NCBI GenBank assembly: GCA_905182435.1
Contig: CAJJBN010000015.1
Span: 1-39,479 of the forward strand
DNA length: 39,479 nucleotides
Direction of reading: 5' to 3'
From: Opitutaceae bacterium BACL24 MAG-120322-bin51
Lineage (GTDB): Bacteria; Verrucomicrobiota; Verrucomicrobiia; Opitutales; Coraliomargaritaceae
The notes under the pieces are model-generated. The model ran no database searches. It was given only the letters and a program-made list of their open reading frames with translations, and was not told where the DNA came from. Positions 9,572-18,992 of this stretch are shown here, piece by piece. A program made the position numbers and the translations under genes. Position 1 is the first letter of the stretch; each line of letters begins with the position of its first letter.

Positions 9572-10966
9572 TTAGCGAGTGCGAGCTGTACCAAAGTCAG
9601 GGTAGGCTTCTTGACCGTGCTCGCCGATGTCGAGACCTTCAGCCTCTTCTTCAGGAGAGACACGAACACCCATGACCACCTTCAAGATACTGAAGACAAC
9701 GTAGGAGAAGATAAAAGCGAAGGCACCAATCGAAAGTGTGCCGATCAGCTGGATGCCGAATCCGGCAGCATCACTGAAGAGCGCGACAGCAAGTGTGCCG
9801 AAAATACCACAGACACCGTGCACGGAGATCGCACCGACTGGATCATCAATCTTGACCTTATCGAAGAAGATGATGGAGAAGACAACGAGGATACCAGCGA
9901 TGAGGCCAGTCAGGATCGCATACGCAGGCATAATGGAGTCAGCACCGGCAGTGATGCCGACCAGACCCGCAAGGATACCATTGAGTGCCATCGAAAGGTC
10001 AGGCTTCTTGAGGAAGAACCAAGAAGTGAACATCGCCCCCAGGCCACCAGCCGCAGCAGCGAGTGCTGTGGTTACGAAGACCAGCGAGACGAGGAATGGG
10101 TCTGCATTGAGAACCGAACCACCATTAAAACCGAACCAACCAAGGAAGAGCAGGAAGACACCAATTGTAGCGAGTGGCATACTGTGGCCAAGGATCGGAC
10201 GAATCTGACCGTTAATGTACTTACCAGCACGAGGTCCAAGAACCATCACACAAGCCAAGGCAGCGAAACCACCGAAAGCGTGTACCAATGAAGAACCAGC
10301 GAAATCATAGAAACTACGCTCTGCGAGCCAGCCGCCACCCCACTGCCATGAGCCAGTGATCGGATATGCGAACATCACCAACAATGTAGCGAAGATCATG
10401 AAGGAAGAGAGCTTTACGCGCTCAGCAACTGCACCAGAGACGATCGTTGCCGCAGTCGCAGCGAACATCGCTTGGAAGATGAAGTCTGTATACCAAGTAT
10501 AATCAGCATACTCAGCAGTCATCATTGCGACGGACGCTTCAACATCGAACCATGAACCCATAGCGAACACGCCGGCGGATCCTTCTTCGAACCCAGGATA
10601 CATCGCATTGAAGCCCCATAGCGCGTAAGTCAAAACACCCATGCAGATGATGAATACATTCTTGAACAGAATGTTGACTGTATTCTTAGCTTGGCCGAGG
10701 CCAGACTCAACAGTTGCGAAGCCGAGGTGCATAATAAACACCAGAGCAGCTGCAATCAGCAGCCAAAGGTTACTGATCGTAAAAAAGGCAGCACCGGGTG
10801 TTTCCATAAATGCGGCATAGCCGTCTTCAAAAGAAACTGCATCGGCAACAGCCTCAACTACTTCAGCAGTTTCAATAACAGGGAGTTCCTGCGCGCCGAG
10901 ACTCCCGGCAAACAAGAACGCCGAGCTGCCGAGCAGCAAAGCGAGAAGGGTTTTTTTAATCTTCAT
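9572..10966 (-). CDS. amt: Ammonium transporter, second copy
   Basis: An intact 464-residue Amt channel. It has a signal peptide (residues 1 to about 25, ending FAGSLGAQ), then about 11 transmembrane helices. Family marks include LGFATVESGLGQAKNTVNIL, GSWQWGGGWLAERSFYDFAG, SLVHAFGGFAALACVMVLGP, FLGWFGFNGGS and ISVHGVCGIFGTLAVALF. The two pore histidines are expected in SLVHAFGG and ISVHGVCG. The tail (SPEEEAEGLDIGEHGQEAYPD) is the usual cytoplasmic P-II docking end. It is followed by its own glnK. I looked for a -24/-12 sigma-54 promoter upstream and did not find one. Confidence 0.95.
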   Translation of the reverse strand: MKIKKTLLALLLGSSAFLFAGSLGAQELPVIETAEVVEAVADAVSFEDGYAAFMETPGAAFFTISNLWLLIAAALVFIMHLGFATVESGLGQAKNTVNILFKNVFIICMGVLTYALWGFNAMYPGFEEGSAGVFAMGSWFDVEASVAMMTAEYADYTWYTDFIFQAMFAATAATIVSGAVAERVKLSSFMIFATLLVMFAYPITGSWQWGGGWLAERSFYDFAGSSLVHAFGGFAALACVMVLGPRAGKYINGQIRPILGHSMPLATIGVFLLFLGWFGFNGGSVLNADPFLVSLVFVTTALAAAAGGLGAMFTSWFFLKKPDLSMALNGILAGLVGITAGADSIMPAYAILTGLIAGILVVFSIIFFDKVKIDDPVGAISVHGVCGIFGTLAVALFSDAAGFGIQLIGTLSIGAFAFIFSYVVFSILKVVMGVRVSPEEEAEGLDIGEHGQEAYPDFGTARTR

Positions 10967-11274
10967 GATTCTATTTAGTTTAGTTGTTTTTTGGTTTTGT
11001 AGGAATTGAGTCAGGTCAAGCCCTCAAACGAGAGGGTCGACTGAGCCCGTCAATAAGAACGAACACCGTCCAATTAGCACACCGCATGCCAATATACCAA
11101 AAAGCCTAAATAAAGACGTGCAAAACATAGCGCTACGACCCTGTGCGCCCGCGCAAACAACCCGCTGCCCCGACTTGAGTTCATTGCCGCGTAGCAGCGC
11201 CAAGATATTCAGACGCAAGGTGGCCCGCGACGAAGATGGCCATGCTGCCGATCAAAGCAGTAAGCGCGCCGCGA
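10967..11274. other. Intergenic region between RND pump and amt
   Basis: About 308 bases between the stop of the RND gene and the start of amt, both on the minus strand. A short inverted repeat CCCTC/GAGGG lies at 11021-11036. The frame at 11024-11218 has no recognisable domain. No intrinsic terminator for the pump operon is obvious. Confidence 0.4.
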
Positions 11275-14200
11275 TTAGTGCTGCGCGCGCTTGCCGCGGA
11301 AGACGGCGACCAAGTCTTCTAAGATCAGATAGAAGCACGGTACTAGCACCAGCACAATGATGGTTGCAAATAAGATCCCGAAGCCGAGCGAGATCGCCAT
11401 GGGAATCATGAAGCGCGCTTGGCGTGATGTCTCCAAAATCATCGGCGCCAATCCGCCGAAGGTCGTCAGCGTCGTCAGCAGAATCGCTCGAAAGCGCGCG
11501 ATACCAGCTTGCTGAACCGCAACCGCAGGCGTTGCGCCTGCATCGCGCTGACGACGATTTGCGAAGTCGATCAACACCAAGGAATCATTCACCACCACAC
11601 CCGATAGCGCCACCACACCGAATAAACTCATTAGACTCAAGTTGTAGCCCATGATCACGTGGCCAATCACCGCGCCAACGATACCAAATGGAATGCAACA
11701 CATGATTACCAGCGGCTGGTAGTAATTATTAAACGGGATCGCCAGTAATGCGAAGATACAAAACAGCGCCATCAGTAAACCAATCACCAGCGTCTGCATA
11801 CTCTCAGCCATATCCGCCTGACGTCCCTCGAACTTCCACGACAATCCAGGAAATTCCTGCATCAAGGCAGGCATTACCGTGGCTTCCAAATCATTCATGA
11901 TCGGCCCGACATCGCCATCGCGCTTCGTCTCCGCGGTCACCTCAATCACGCGGCGTCCATTGTTGCGCTCGATCACTGTAAACGCACGACCGCGCTCAAT
12001 ATCCACGGCATCTAAAATCGGGATTTCGCCGCCCTGTGGGGTCAGTAGCACCAAGTTCTCAATATCAAATTCCGAGCCGCGTTGAGACTCTGGCAAGCGC
12101 ACCATGGTCTTGACTTCGTTGCGCCCACGCAGCTGGCGCAGCGCTTCTGCGCCATAAAAACTATGCCGGATCTGCTGCGCAATCGTGCGTGCATCTAAGC
12201 CCAGCGCTTGCGCGTCTGGTTTCACCGTAAAGTCAAACTGCATCTTACCGAGCTGCACCCCATCATCGACGTCCTTGATGTTGGCAAATTTCTGCAAGGC
12301 CGCGGCAACTCGTTCACCTGCGACATCAAGGGTGCCGACATCACGATGACTCAGCTGAATCGTCAGCCCTTTCTGCCCACCGCCAGGCCCGCCGCGGTCA
12401 GCTTGAAAGTTGACTGAATCAACTCCCGCCACTGGGCCCATATTCGCACGCCATTTGCTGGTAAAAGCGGCGGTGCTGACTGTGCGCACTTCAGGATCAG
12501 TCAAATAAACGCGCATATCAAACTGATGGCTACCACCTTTGCCCAGATTGAGAAAGACCCCTTGCGCTTGTTGAATACCACCATGTTCAATAATTGTTTT
12601 ACGCGCGGCCTCCCCCATAATTTTGGCCACTACTTCAGTCTCTGCAACTGGGGCACCGATCGGCAGACGAGCGGAAGCAAAGGCATAATCCGAATCTGGG
12701 CGCTCGATCTGAATGACACGAATACGCCCACTTTGCACATAGCCAATAGTCATTAGCAACACTGCGACACCAACCGCCACGACCATATAACGATTGCCGA
12801 GGAATTTGCCCAGCAATGGGCCATAGACATCACGCACGATATGCGCGAACCAGTGACTGAAGCGTTGCTGAAAACCATGCAATGTCCCGCCGATACCGCT
12901 CCGCTTGATATCCTTTTGATGCGACAGGTGGGCGGGCAAGATGTAGAGCGACTCAATCAACGAAACCGCAAACACCGCGATCACCACGATTGGAATCGAA
13001 GCAAAGAACTTGCCCATCATCCCCGGCACCCAGAGTAAGGGCATAAAGGCGACTATATTGGTCAACACACTAAAGGTTACCGGCATTGCCACCTCGCGAG
13101 TGCCGACAATCGCTGCTTCATGAAACGGCAATCCCTTTTGATGCCAGCTATAAATATTCTCGCCTACCACAATCGCATCATCGACCACGATCCCCAAGGT
13201 GATGATGAACGCGAACATACTGATCATATTAATCGTAGCGCCGAAAAACGGCATGATCAAAAACGCCCCTAAGAACGAGATAGGAATCCCCAGCATCACC
13301 CAAAACGCAAGTCGTGCTTCGAGGAACAGCCCCAACACGCAGAGTACCAGCACCAGACCAAAGAAGGCATTGCGCAGCAGCAGTTCCGCACGTTGCTCAA
13401 ACATCTTGGCCTTACTGTTTAAGATGTCGACGTGCACGCCTTCAGGCAGTGTCACCTTAAGCTCTTCGACCGCCTCAGCCACCGCAGCCGCGACTTTACC
13501 GGGCGTCTGATCTCCCACTCGATACACATCGATCTTTAGCGCACGTTGTACGTCGATCGTCGTCTCACCGTTTGCATCCTCTACCACACGGCCGTAACGC
13601 GCATAGCGATCTGACTCCTGAAACCCGTCAATCACCTTGGCAATATCACCCAAATAGACCCGCGAGCCGTCGGCATTGGTTACAATCGGGATACTCTCAA
13701 ACTCCTCCGCCCAATCACGCTTCTCAGTCACGCGCACCAGAATCTCACCACCAGATGTTTTAACCCCACCACCGGGTAAATCAACCGCCGCGTTACGCAC
13801 ACGCGAGGCGATCGCGCCCAGCGTCAGCCGATATTCACGCAATGCCTGACGATCGACTTCAATCGTCACCTCGTAATCGCGCACACCAACCAACTCCACC
13901 TGAGTCACATCCGAGCTCTGTAAAATACGATCTCGTATCAGCTCTGCGGCCTCTCGCATCGTCCATTCACTATGCGAACCATAGATCACTAAATCCAACA
14001 CATCGCGTCTATAGCTAGAAACCGACACCTTCGGTTCCTCGGCCTCATCTGGGAAGGTGCGAATCCGATCAATCTCATTCTTAATATCAGCATATAGCTG
14101 CTGTATATCTTGCCCGGAGGCGACCTCTGCATTGACTGATCCACTACCCTCATTCGCATTTGAAATAATTTCATCGATGCCATTCAACGATTGCAGCGCT

Positions 14201-14448
14201 TCCTCAATCGGCAGAATGATCCCCTCCTCGACTTCCTCAGGCGAGGCACCGGGATAGCTCACCGAAATCCGCACACGGTCCAACTCCATTTCTGGGAAAA
14301 ATTCCTTAGTCGTGCGAAAGCTGACAATCAAGCCGCCCACAACGAGCACGAGCATGAGTAAATTCGACGTCACAGAATGGCCAGCCATCCATGCGATCGA
14401 TCCTTTCTCCCGTAAAAACGAACTAGAGGGTGATTGCTGATTTTTCAT
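11275..14448 (-). CDS. RND-type efflux pump, inner-membrane transporter (AcrB/MexB superfamily)
   Basis: An intact 1057-residue HAE-type RND transporter, the proton-driven pump subunit of a tripartite exporter. It has an N-terminal TM helix (about 25-45, NLLMLVLVVGGLIVSF), the first periplasmic loop (starting FFPEMELDRVRISVSYPGAS), TM helices 2-6 with the proton-relay aspartates in GIVVDDAIVVGENI, a second large periplasmic loop, and TM 8-12 ending ATIIVLVLVPCFYLILEDL. It is the last gene of tetR-OMF-MFP-RND, 20 bases after the adaptor gene. Sequence style is closer to the VexF/MexK-like multidrug group than to heavy-metal CusA pumps, as there is no methionine-rich site. The substrate cannot be told. 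Confidence 0.93.
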   Translation of the reverse strand: MKNQQSPSSSFLREKGSIAWMAGHSVTSNLLMLVLVVGGLIVSFRTTKEFFPEMELDRVRISVSYPGASPEEVEEGIILPIEEALQSLNGIDEIISNANEGSGSVNAEVASGQDIQQLYADIKNEIDRIRTFPDEAEEPKVSVSSYRRDVLDLVIYGSHSEWTMREAAELIRDRILQSSDVTQVELVGVRDYEVTIEVDRQALREYRLTLGAIASRVRNAAVDLPGGGVKTSGGEILVRVTEKRDWAEEFESIPIVTNADGSRVYLGDIAKVIDGFQESDRYARYGRVVEDANGETTIDVQRALKIDVYRVGDQTPGKVAAAVAEAVEELKVTLPEGVHVDILNSKAKMFEQRAELLLRNAFFGLVLVLCVLGLFLEARLAFWVMLGIPISFLGAFLIMPFFGATINMISMFAFIITLGIVVDDAIVVGENIYSWHQKGLPFHEAAIVGTREVAMPVTFSVLTNIVAFMPLLWVPGMMGKFFASIPIVVIAVFAVSLIESLYILPAHLSHQKDIKRSGIGGTLHGFQQRFSHWFAHIVRDVYGPLLGKFLGNRYMVVAVGVAVLLMTIGYVQSGRIRVIQIERPDSDYAFASARLPIGAPVAETEVVAKIMGEAARKTIIEHGGIQQAQGVFLNLGKGGSHQFDMRVYLTDPEVRTVSTAAFTSKWRANMGPVAGVDSVNFQADRGGPGGGQKGLTIQLSHRDVGTLDVAGERVAAALQKFANIKDVDDGVQLGKMQFDFTVKPDAQALGLDARTIAQQIRHSFYGAEALRQLRGRNEVKTMVRLPESQRGSEFDIENLVLLTPQGGEIPILDAVDIERGRAFTVIERNNGRRVIEVTAETKRDGDVGPIMNDLEATVMPALMQEFPGLSWKFEGRQADMAESMQTLVIGLLMALFCIFALLAIPFNNYYQPLVIMCCIPFGIVGAVIGHVIMGYNLSLMSLFGVVALSGVVVNDSLVLIDFANRRQRDAGATPAVAVQQAGIARFRAILLTTLTTFGGLAPMILETSRQARFMIPMAISLGFGILFATIIVLVLVPCFYLILEDLVAVFRGKRAQH

Positions 14449-14468
14449 AGCACAGTGGACACTTGAAA

Positions 14469-15655
14469 TTATTGAGTAGCAGGACGATCAGACATTTCAG
14501 CCAGCGACTTGGCTTCGCCCGCAACCGTCACTGCCATTCCATCCGCAGCGAAGCTGAGTGATGAGGTGATCAACTGCTCGCCCGCAGCGAGCCCTTCGCC
14601 GATGACGACTGTGTCGCGATTTTTCCAAAGCACTGACACTGAGCGAATCTCCAGCGTCGCGTCGGGTCGCCGCAACCAGACATGGTCATCATTACGTAAC
14701 GTCTCACGCGGGATCAGAAAAGTGTTTGGCATTGGATGGCCCACCAGGTCGACGGTCACATACGCCCCCAATAACAACTTAGCCCGCCCAGCGTTCTGTG
14801 CTCCAACCCGAGCGGATCACGCACCTCGACTAAGACGCGCGCCATACGGCCATTAGGGTCTAAGTCGCCAAGTAAACTAATAATACGCCCTGTCATCGGT
14901 GACTCGGCCCCACTAATACTGACCAATGCTTCGCCGCCAGGTATCTCCAATACGGGCACCCGATTCACAGGAATCGAAACGCGCACATAAAAGCTATCCG
15001 TCGAAACCACATGTGCAACATCGCCACCGATACCCGCCAGTGAGCCGACCTCAACGGATTTCTCCAACACCTGCGCATTAAACGGTACAGCAATCTCGGT
15101 ACGCGACAAATCCAAACGCGCTCGATCCACCGCCGACTGCGCACTGCGCTGCATCGCTTGCGCCTGTTTCAACTGTGGCTCACGCAGCGCTAAAGATGAA
15201 CTCTCCGCCAAGATATCACTCGATTCACCGAGCAACTGCCACTCTCGACCTGCGACACGTTGAAAGCCCATCTCCAATTCCAGCTCTGCCTCGCGGAGCT
15301 CCAGGGTGCTCTGCGCCTGCGCCAACTGCAGCTCATAATCATCCGCCTCGATTTGCGCGAGAACAGTGCCCGCAGCGACATGCTGGCCTTCTAAAAAGTT
15401 CACTGCTATCTCGACCACTTGGCCACTGACTTGTGCCTTCAGCTTAACCTCGCGAGCAGCAACCACGAGCCCCATGCCTTCGACGCGCACGCCGGCGTTT
15501 GCCATTATCAGCGGCTCAATATCGACCAGCACTTGCATGGCCCGAGGCTGGCGTTTCTTCGCCTCAGGTGCGCTCGCCTTGAGCCCCGCCATGACGAGAT
15601 AACCAACGCCAACGATACCGAGACAGATGAGAGAGATTAAGAGTTTAGACTTCAT
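14469..15655 (-). CDS. RND periplasmic adaptor (membrane fusion protein), one frame break
   Basis: HlyD/AcrA-type adaptor linking the RND pump to the outer-membrane channel. The N-terminal part (15655 to about 14800) has a signal anchor (LLISLICLGIVGVGYLVM), the lipoyl half-motif VKLKAQVSGQVVEIAV with GQHVAAGTVLAQIEA, a coiled-coil hairpin (about residues 105-175) and the second lipoyl half RTEIAVPFNAQVLEKSVEVGS. The C-terminal part (about 14790-14469) continues with LLLGAYVTVDL and AAGEQLITSSLSFAADGMAV. The frame changes at about 14790-14815, where the correct frame reads NAGRAKLLLGAY. A single indel explains it. The ATG overlaps the stop of the channel gene by four bases (ATGA), so translation is coupled. 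Confidence 0.88.
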
Positions 15656-17040
15656 AGCTTAAAGGTCGGGAGTTGTCCGCCCAGCGCTTGATGCAGCGCA
15701 ATACGGGCTTTAAATAAATTAGCAACTTGGCTGATTTCATCGCGCTCAAGGTTCTGCACCGAGACTAGAGATGAGGTGACATTTAAATAATCACTCAGCC
15801 CATTGGCGTAACGATTGCGCGCAGCAGAAAGCGTCTGCCGAGCGAGACCGAGCTCAGCACGGAGTGCTTCTAGTTGCTCGCGAACTTTCCGCTCCAGCAT
15901 CAGCGCATCTTCGACTTCCTTAAAGGCAATCAACACTGCCTGCCGATAGTTTGCGACTGCCTCATCGACGACTGCCAGCTGCTTTTCAACTTCCAGCTTG
16001 CGACGTGCGCCATCCAGAATCGGCGCAACGATACGTCCGGTAAATTTACCAAGCCAATCGTCGAACAGATCTTCAAAGTCCTCTGCTGCAGTCGAACCAC
16101 TGAGACCAAGCGAAACACTCGGCAAACGATCCGCTCTTGCCGCAGCGACATTCCAATCCGCCGCCTCGATCCGTCGCAACGCGGCGCGTACATCTGGGCG
16201 TTGCTCCAACAAATCGCTCGGCACACCCGCGCTCGGCATCGGTGCTAGAGTCGGCGTGATTTGCCAATCGATCTGCAACGGCTCAGAGGCAGCTTGGCCT
16301 AATAAAAGGTTGAGCGCATATTGCGATGCGGAGCGCTCCGCCTCCGCGCGTGGAATATTAGAACGGGTGCGAGCGACGGTCTGCCGCTGCTGATAGACGT
16401 CCAACGAATTTGCCTGTGAGTTCCGAAAACGTAGCTCAATCAACTCCAGCTGTGTGCGGTTAATCTCCAACTGCTGTTGCAGCAAGGCAACACGATGCTC
16501 CGCCTCGATAATCTCAATCCAACGATTTGCGACGCTCGCAGAGATCGTCAATGCGGTGCTTTGCAAATCATCGGCCGAGGCCACCGCGCGTGCTTCGGCG
16601 GCACTCTGGGTCGAGCGAATCTTGCCCCAGAGATCGACATCGTAATTTATGCCCAACCCGACTTCGTAGTTATTCGAAGCCGCATCACCCTCGTTGCGCC
16701 ACGTGCGATCATAGCCTGAGGTAAGCGATAGCTCTGGATATAAGTCGGCACCCGCTTGGAGTGCCGCGGCTTCTGACTGACGCAGACGTGCCCACGCCTG
16801 TGCGATATCTAGATTGTCCGTAAAGGCACTCGCTTGCAACGCGTCGAGATCGCTGCGGTTAAATGCGCTCCACCACACCGCATCGAGCGCCACAGTTGAA
16901 GTTGCCGGCCTCGAGCCACTAAATGCTGATGGCAACGGTTGTAAGTCTGCCGACTCGCGCTGGGCCGCAGTGTAACAGCCCGAAAGAATAAATAAGGGAG
17001 CCACACACACAGCGACGGTTTGGATTAAAGTCGCTTTCAT
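15652..17040 (-). CDS. Outer-membrane efflux channel, NodT/OprM type
   Basis: A 462-residue TolC-superfamily channel. It has a signal peptide with a lipobox-like LSGCYTA, so it is likely a lipoprotein. Two repeated OEP domains are rich in coiled coil (DIAQAWARLRQSEAAALQAG and the SAAEARAVASADDL region in the first; RRIEAADWNVAAARADRLPS and EVEDALMLERKVREQLEAL in the second). VDLWGKIRSTQSAAEARA is typical of the NodT family. The frame allows GTG at 17043, but the ATG at 17040 overlaps the tetR stop codon by one base (TGATG), which fits translational coupling. It forms the tripartite exporter with the adaptor and RND pump that follow. Confidence 0.92.
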   Translation of the reverse strand: MKATLIQTVAVCVAPLFILSGCYTAAQRESADLQPLPSAFSGSRPATSTVALDAVWWSAFNRSDLDALQASAFTDNLDIAQAWARLRQSEAAALQAGADLYPELSLTSGYDRTWRNEGDAASNNYEVGLGINYDVDLWGKIRSTQSAAEARAVASADDLQSTALTISASVANRWIEIIEAEHRVALLQQQLEINRTQLELIELRFRNSQANSLDVYQQRQTVARTRSNIPRAEAERSASQYALNLLLGQAASEPLQIDWQITPTLAPMPSAGVPSDLLEQRPDVRAALRRIEAADWNVAAARADRLPSVSLGLSGSTAAEDFEDLFDDWLGKFTGRIVAPILDGARRKLEVEKQLAVVDEAVANYRQAVLIAFKEVEDALMLERKVREQLEALRAELGLARQTLSAARNRYANGLSDYLNVTSSLVSVQNLERDEISQVANLFKARIALHQALGGQLPTFKL

Positions 17041-17684
17041 CACTGCTTATTTGCCTCCAACATACCCATAAGTCCTGCCAATGAAAATTGATAAATATGC
17101 TCTGCAATCGTCTCCGGGTTCGGCAGGCACAACTCCGGTGTCGCACCCATTTCACGAATCAAACGAGTAAAGTTATAAAACTGAAATTGAGCAACGACAC
17201 TGACCATCGCCAAGTGCACCTGCTGCTCCGGGACCTTCGGTCCAAGGATACTGGAGACGATGTTCCACATCTGTGCCTGGTTTTGACTGATCAGCTCCGA
17301 AAAAATCATATCGATCGCAAAAGTTGGCTCCGCGAACTCCTTTGCAAGCATCCGACATAGATATCCAGCGTCCGCAGCGCTGAAAATCTGAGAAATCAGC
17401 GCCGCGATATAATGCCGCAGTCGCTGCTCGGGCGACACCCCCTCCTCCGCAAGCACCACTGGAAACGACGCATTGGCTTGCGCAAAAGCAGCTCGGAGCG
17501 CTGCCAAATAGAGGGCCTGCTTATCGCCAAAGTGATAATTCACCGCCGCAATATTCGCCTCAGCCTGCTCAGAAATGGCTGCCATCGTGGTCTTCTCGAA
17601 GCCACGCTCAGCAAACAAGGCCATCGCCACCTGCAACAAACGCCCGCGCGTCTTCTGTTCTTTAGCTACTCCCATCGTTATCAA
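17040..17684 (-). CDS. TetR-family repressor of the efflux operon
   Basis: A 214-residue TetR/AcrR-type regulator. The DNA-binding helix-turn-helix is at residues 10-55 (RGRLLQVAMALFAERGFEKT, MAAISEQAEANIAAVNYHFG, DKQALYLAAL). The rest is a helical ligand-binding and dimerisation domain resembling the CecR (YbiH) type C-terminal domain. It is the first gene of the operon and lies seven bases downstream of a 22-base palindrome (17691-17712). It most likely represses itself together with the pump genes and is released by a pump substrate. Confidence 0.9.
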   Translation of the reverse strand: MITMGVAKEQKTRGRLLQVAMALFAERGFEKTTMAAISEQAEANIAAVNYHFGDKQALYLAALRAAFAQANASFPVVLAEEGVSPEQRLRHYIAALISQIFSAADAGYLCRMLAKEFAEPTFAIDMIFSELISQNQAQMWNIVSSILGPKVPEQQVHLAMVSVVAQFQFYNFTRLIREMGATPELCLPNPETIAEHIYQFSLAGLMGMLEANKQ

Positions 17685-17690
17685 TTAAAT

Positions 17691-17712
17691 GATTCAAACG
17701 TACATTTGAATC
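17691..17712. promoter_or_regulatory. TetR-type operator palindrome
   Basis: GATTCAAA (17691-17698) and TTTGAATC (17705-17712) form perfect 8-base arms around the 6-base centre CGTACA. It sits directly before the tetR start codon. Length and position are what is expected of an autoregulatory TetR operator. Confidence 0.75.
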
Positions 17713-17784
17713 TTTTGTTTTAAAAAATGCAAATAAAGTTCCACGGTGTAACATTCAGCAGATCATCGCATACCGTCTAAACCG

Positions 17785-18468
17785 CTACTTCTGATTCATC
17801 AGAAAGTCCTGATGGTGCTGGAGTTGCTGATCCAGCGAAGTGACGAGCACCACTGATGTAGCAAAAAACATAATGACTGCATTCGAGACCGCATCACTAC
17901 TGCTAGAGTCCTGAATACGCTTGGAAAAGTCCTGATTCAAGGCTTCGAGTACTTGGTACAACGCCTTCAATTGCTGCAGCTCCCAGTCTGGCTCGCCGCC
18001 CTGCAACTGCACAAAATACTGCTTCGTCAAATACGAGCCCACCGTTCGGTGCAGGGTCTCCCGCGTCGAGCAAAACGGAATATGGAAACTAGCCATTGCC
18101 TTCAGCTCCTGCAGCACGGGACAGCCACTGGTCGCCATCATCAGCCCCATCAGTGAATTAATCCCCACTTGCAGGTCGCAATCGTTATAATAATGACGCT
18201 CACTCGCCTCGACCGTGACCTGCACACGCTCGGTCGATTTATTCTCCGCAAACGCCTCCACCAAGCCATGGATACGGGTCGCAACTGGACAATATTGACA
18301 ATCGGACGTCTTCAACGGACAGCACGCACACTGCTTATGTTGCAATCGAGCCCACTCTGGATAATCAGTGCTCTCCTCGACTCCAGGCTGCTTGGTCTCG
18401 ACATCAAAAACCACTTCCCGATCCTTGAGTTGAAATATATAGCGCACGATTCCGTCATTCATCTGCAC
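17785..18468 (-). CDS. Conserved hypothetical protein, DUF6901-like
   Basis: A 227-residue cytoplasmic protein (no signal peptide; one hydrophobic stretch, NAVIMFFATSVVLV, near the end is probably a buried helix). It shows the pattern I associate with DUF6901: an N-terminal beta region (YIFQLKDREVVFDVET), PEWARLQHKQCACCPLKTSD with a C-x-C-C-P-x5-C-x2-C-P cluster, then LMGLMMATSGCPVLQELKAM and ASFHIPFCSTRETLHRTVGS. The cysteine cluster could bind metal, but no biochemical role is known to me. It stands alone between the efflux operon and the araC-type gene. Confidence 0.65.
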   Translation of the reverse strand: MQMNDGIVRYIFQLKDREVVFDVETKQPGVEESTDYPEWARLQHKQCACCPLKTSDCQYCPVATRIHGLVEAFAENKSTERVQVTVEASERHYYNDCDLQVGINSLMGLMMATSGCPVLQELKAMASFHIPFCSTRETLHRTVGSYLTKQYFVQLQGGEPDWELQQLKALYQVLEALNQDFSKRIQDSSSSDAVSNAVIMFFATSVVLVTSLDQQLQHHQDFLMNQK

Positions 18469-18992
18469 ACACTACGAGTGCCATCTGCCTAACATCGATC
18501 CATCAATAGCAGAATACCCATTTTTCAGAAATTAATTACCACACTTAGGTTTTTTAACCCCAGGCGCGCAGATTTTAGCTTATGCCAGCCAAGGAAAACC
18601 CCCCATCGCCTGAATCTGAAATTTGCATACCGCGATAAACATCAACCAGACTTCAACGGGCCGATCACTTTTTTGACTGAGCGGTGTATGAGCGCATCCG
18701 CACACAATGCAATTTACCCGATTTAGACCCGATGCTGTAACTTTTAAGTCGCTGCTTACTTAATCGCCATGCAGCAAAAGACTGCATGCATCAGACCCGA
18801 AACCTCTCGGCTCCTCAAATACAGAGTGACCTGTCTACATTCAGTCGCACCTTTACAGCTATAAAATAATATAAAAATGTTGCAGCCCCGCACTAATGAG
18901 AGTAGGTCTCATTAGCACTTAGGAGTGCCTCTCGACACACAGCTACTTTTGCTTGAGCCCGTGATACAGCACAACACCAACAATACACTTTA
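18469..18992. other. 524-base regulatory region before the AraC-type gene
   Basis: No gene is supported here. The right-hand half is AT-rich (CTATAAAATAATATAAAAATG around 18859-18879), which suits a promoter. It is followed by the paired hairpins at 18894-18928. The left part, upstream of the divergent DUF6901-like gene, shows nothing I can name. Confidence 0.5.
18894..18928 (+). promoter_or_regulatory. Two adjacent perfect hairpins in araC leader
   Basis: TAATGAGA (18894-18901), loop GTAGG, TCTCATTA (18907-18914) is directly followed by GCACT (18915-18919), loop TAGG, AGTGC (18924-18928). Both stems are perfect. They lie 64 bases before the start of the regulator, downstream of the AT-rich stretch. 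They could be an operator for a dimeric protein or an RNA leader structure. The core TGAGA-N5-TCTCA also occurs at 23670-23684. Confidence 0.6.

Noticed and set aside
9611..10291. Long plus-strand frames over amt (226 and 156 codons)
   Set aside because: They are antisense to the intact ammonium transporter and consist of low-complexity Asp/Glu/Thr-rich sequence expected from antisense reading.
11024..11218. 64-residue minus-strand frame after the RND gene
   Set aside because: No domain and no start context; the hydrophobic part is short.
17412..17723. 103-codon plus-strand frame over tetR
   Set aside because: Antisense to the TetR-family gene and covers its operator; no family resemblance.
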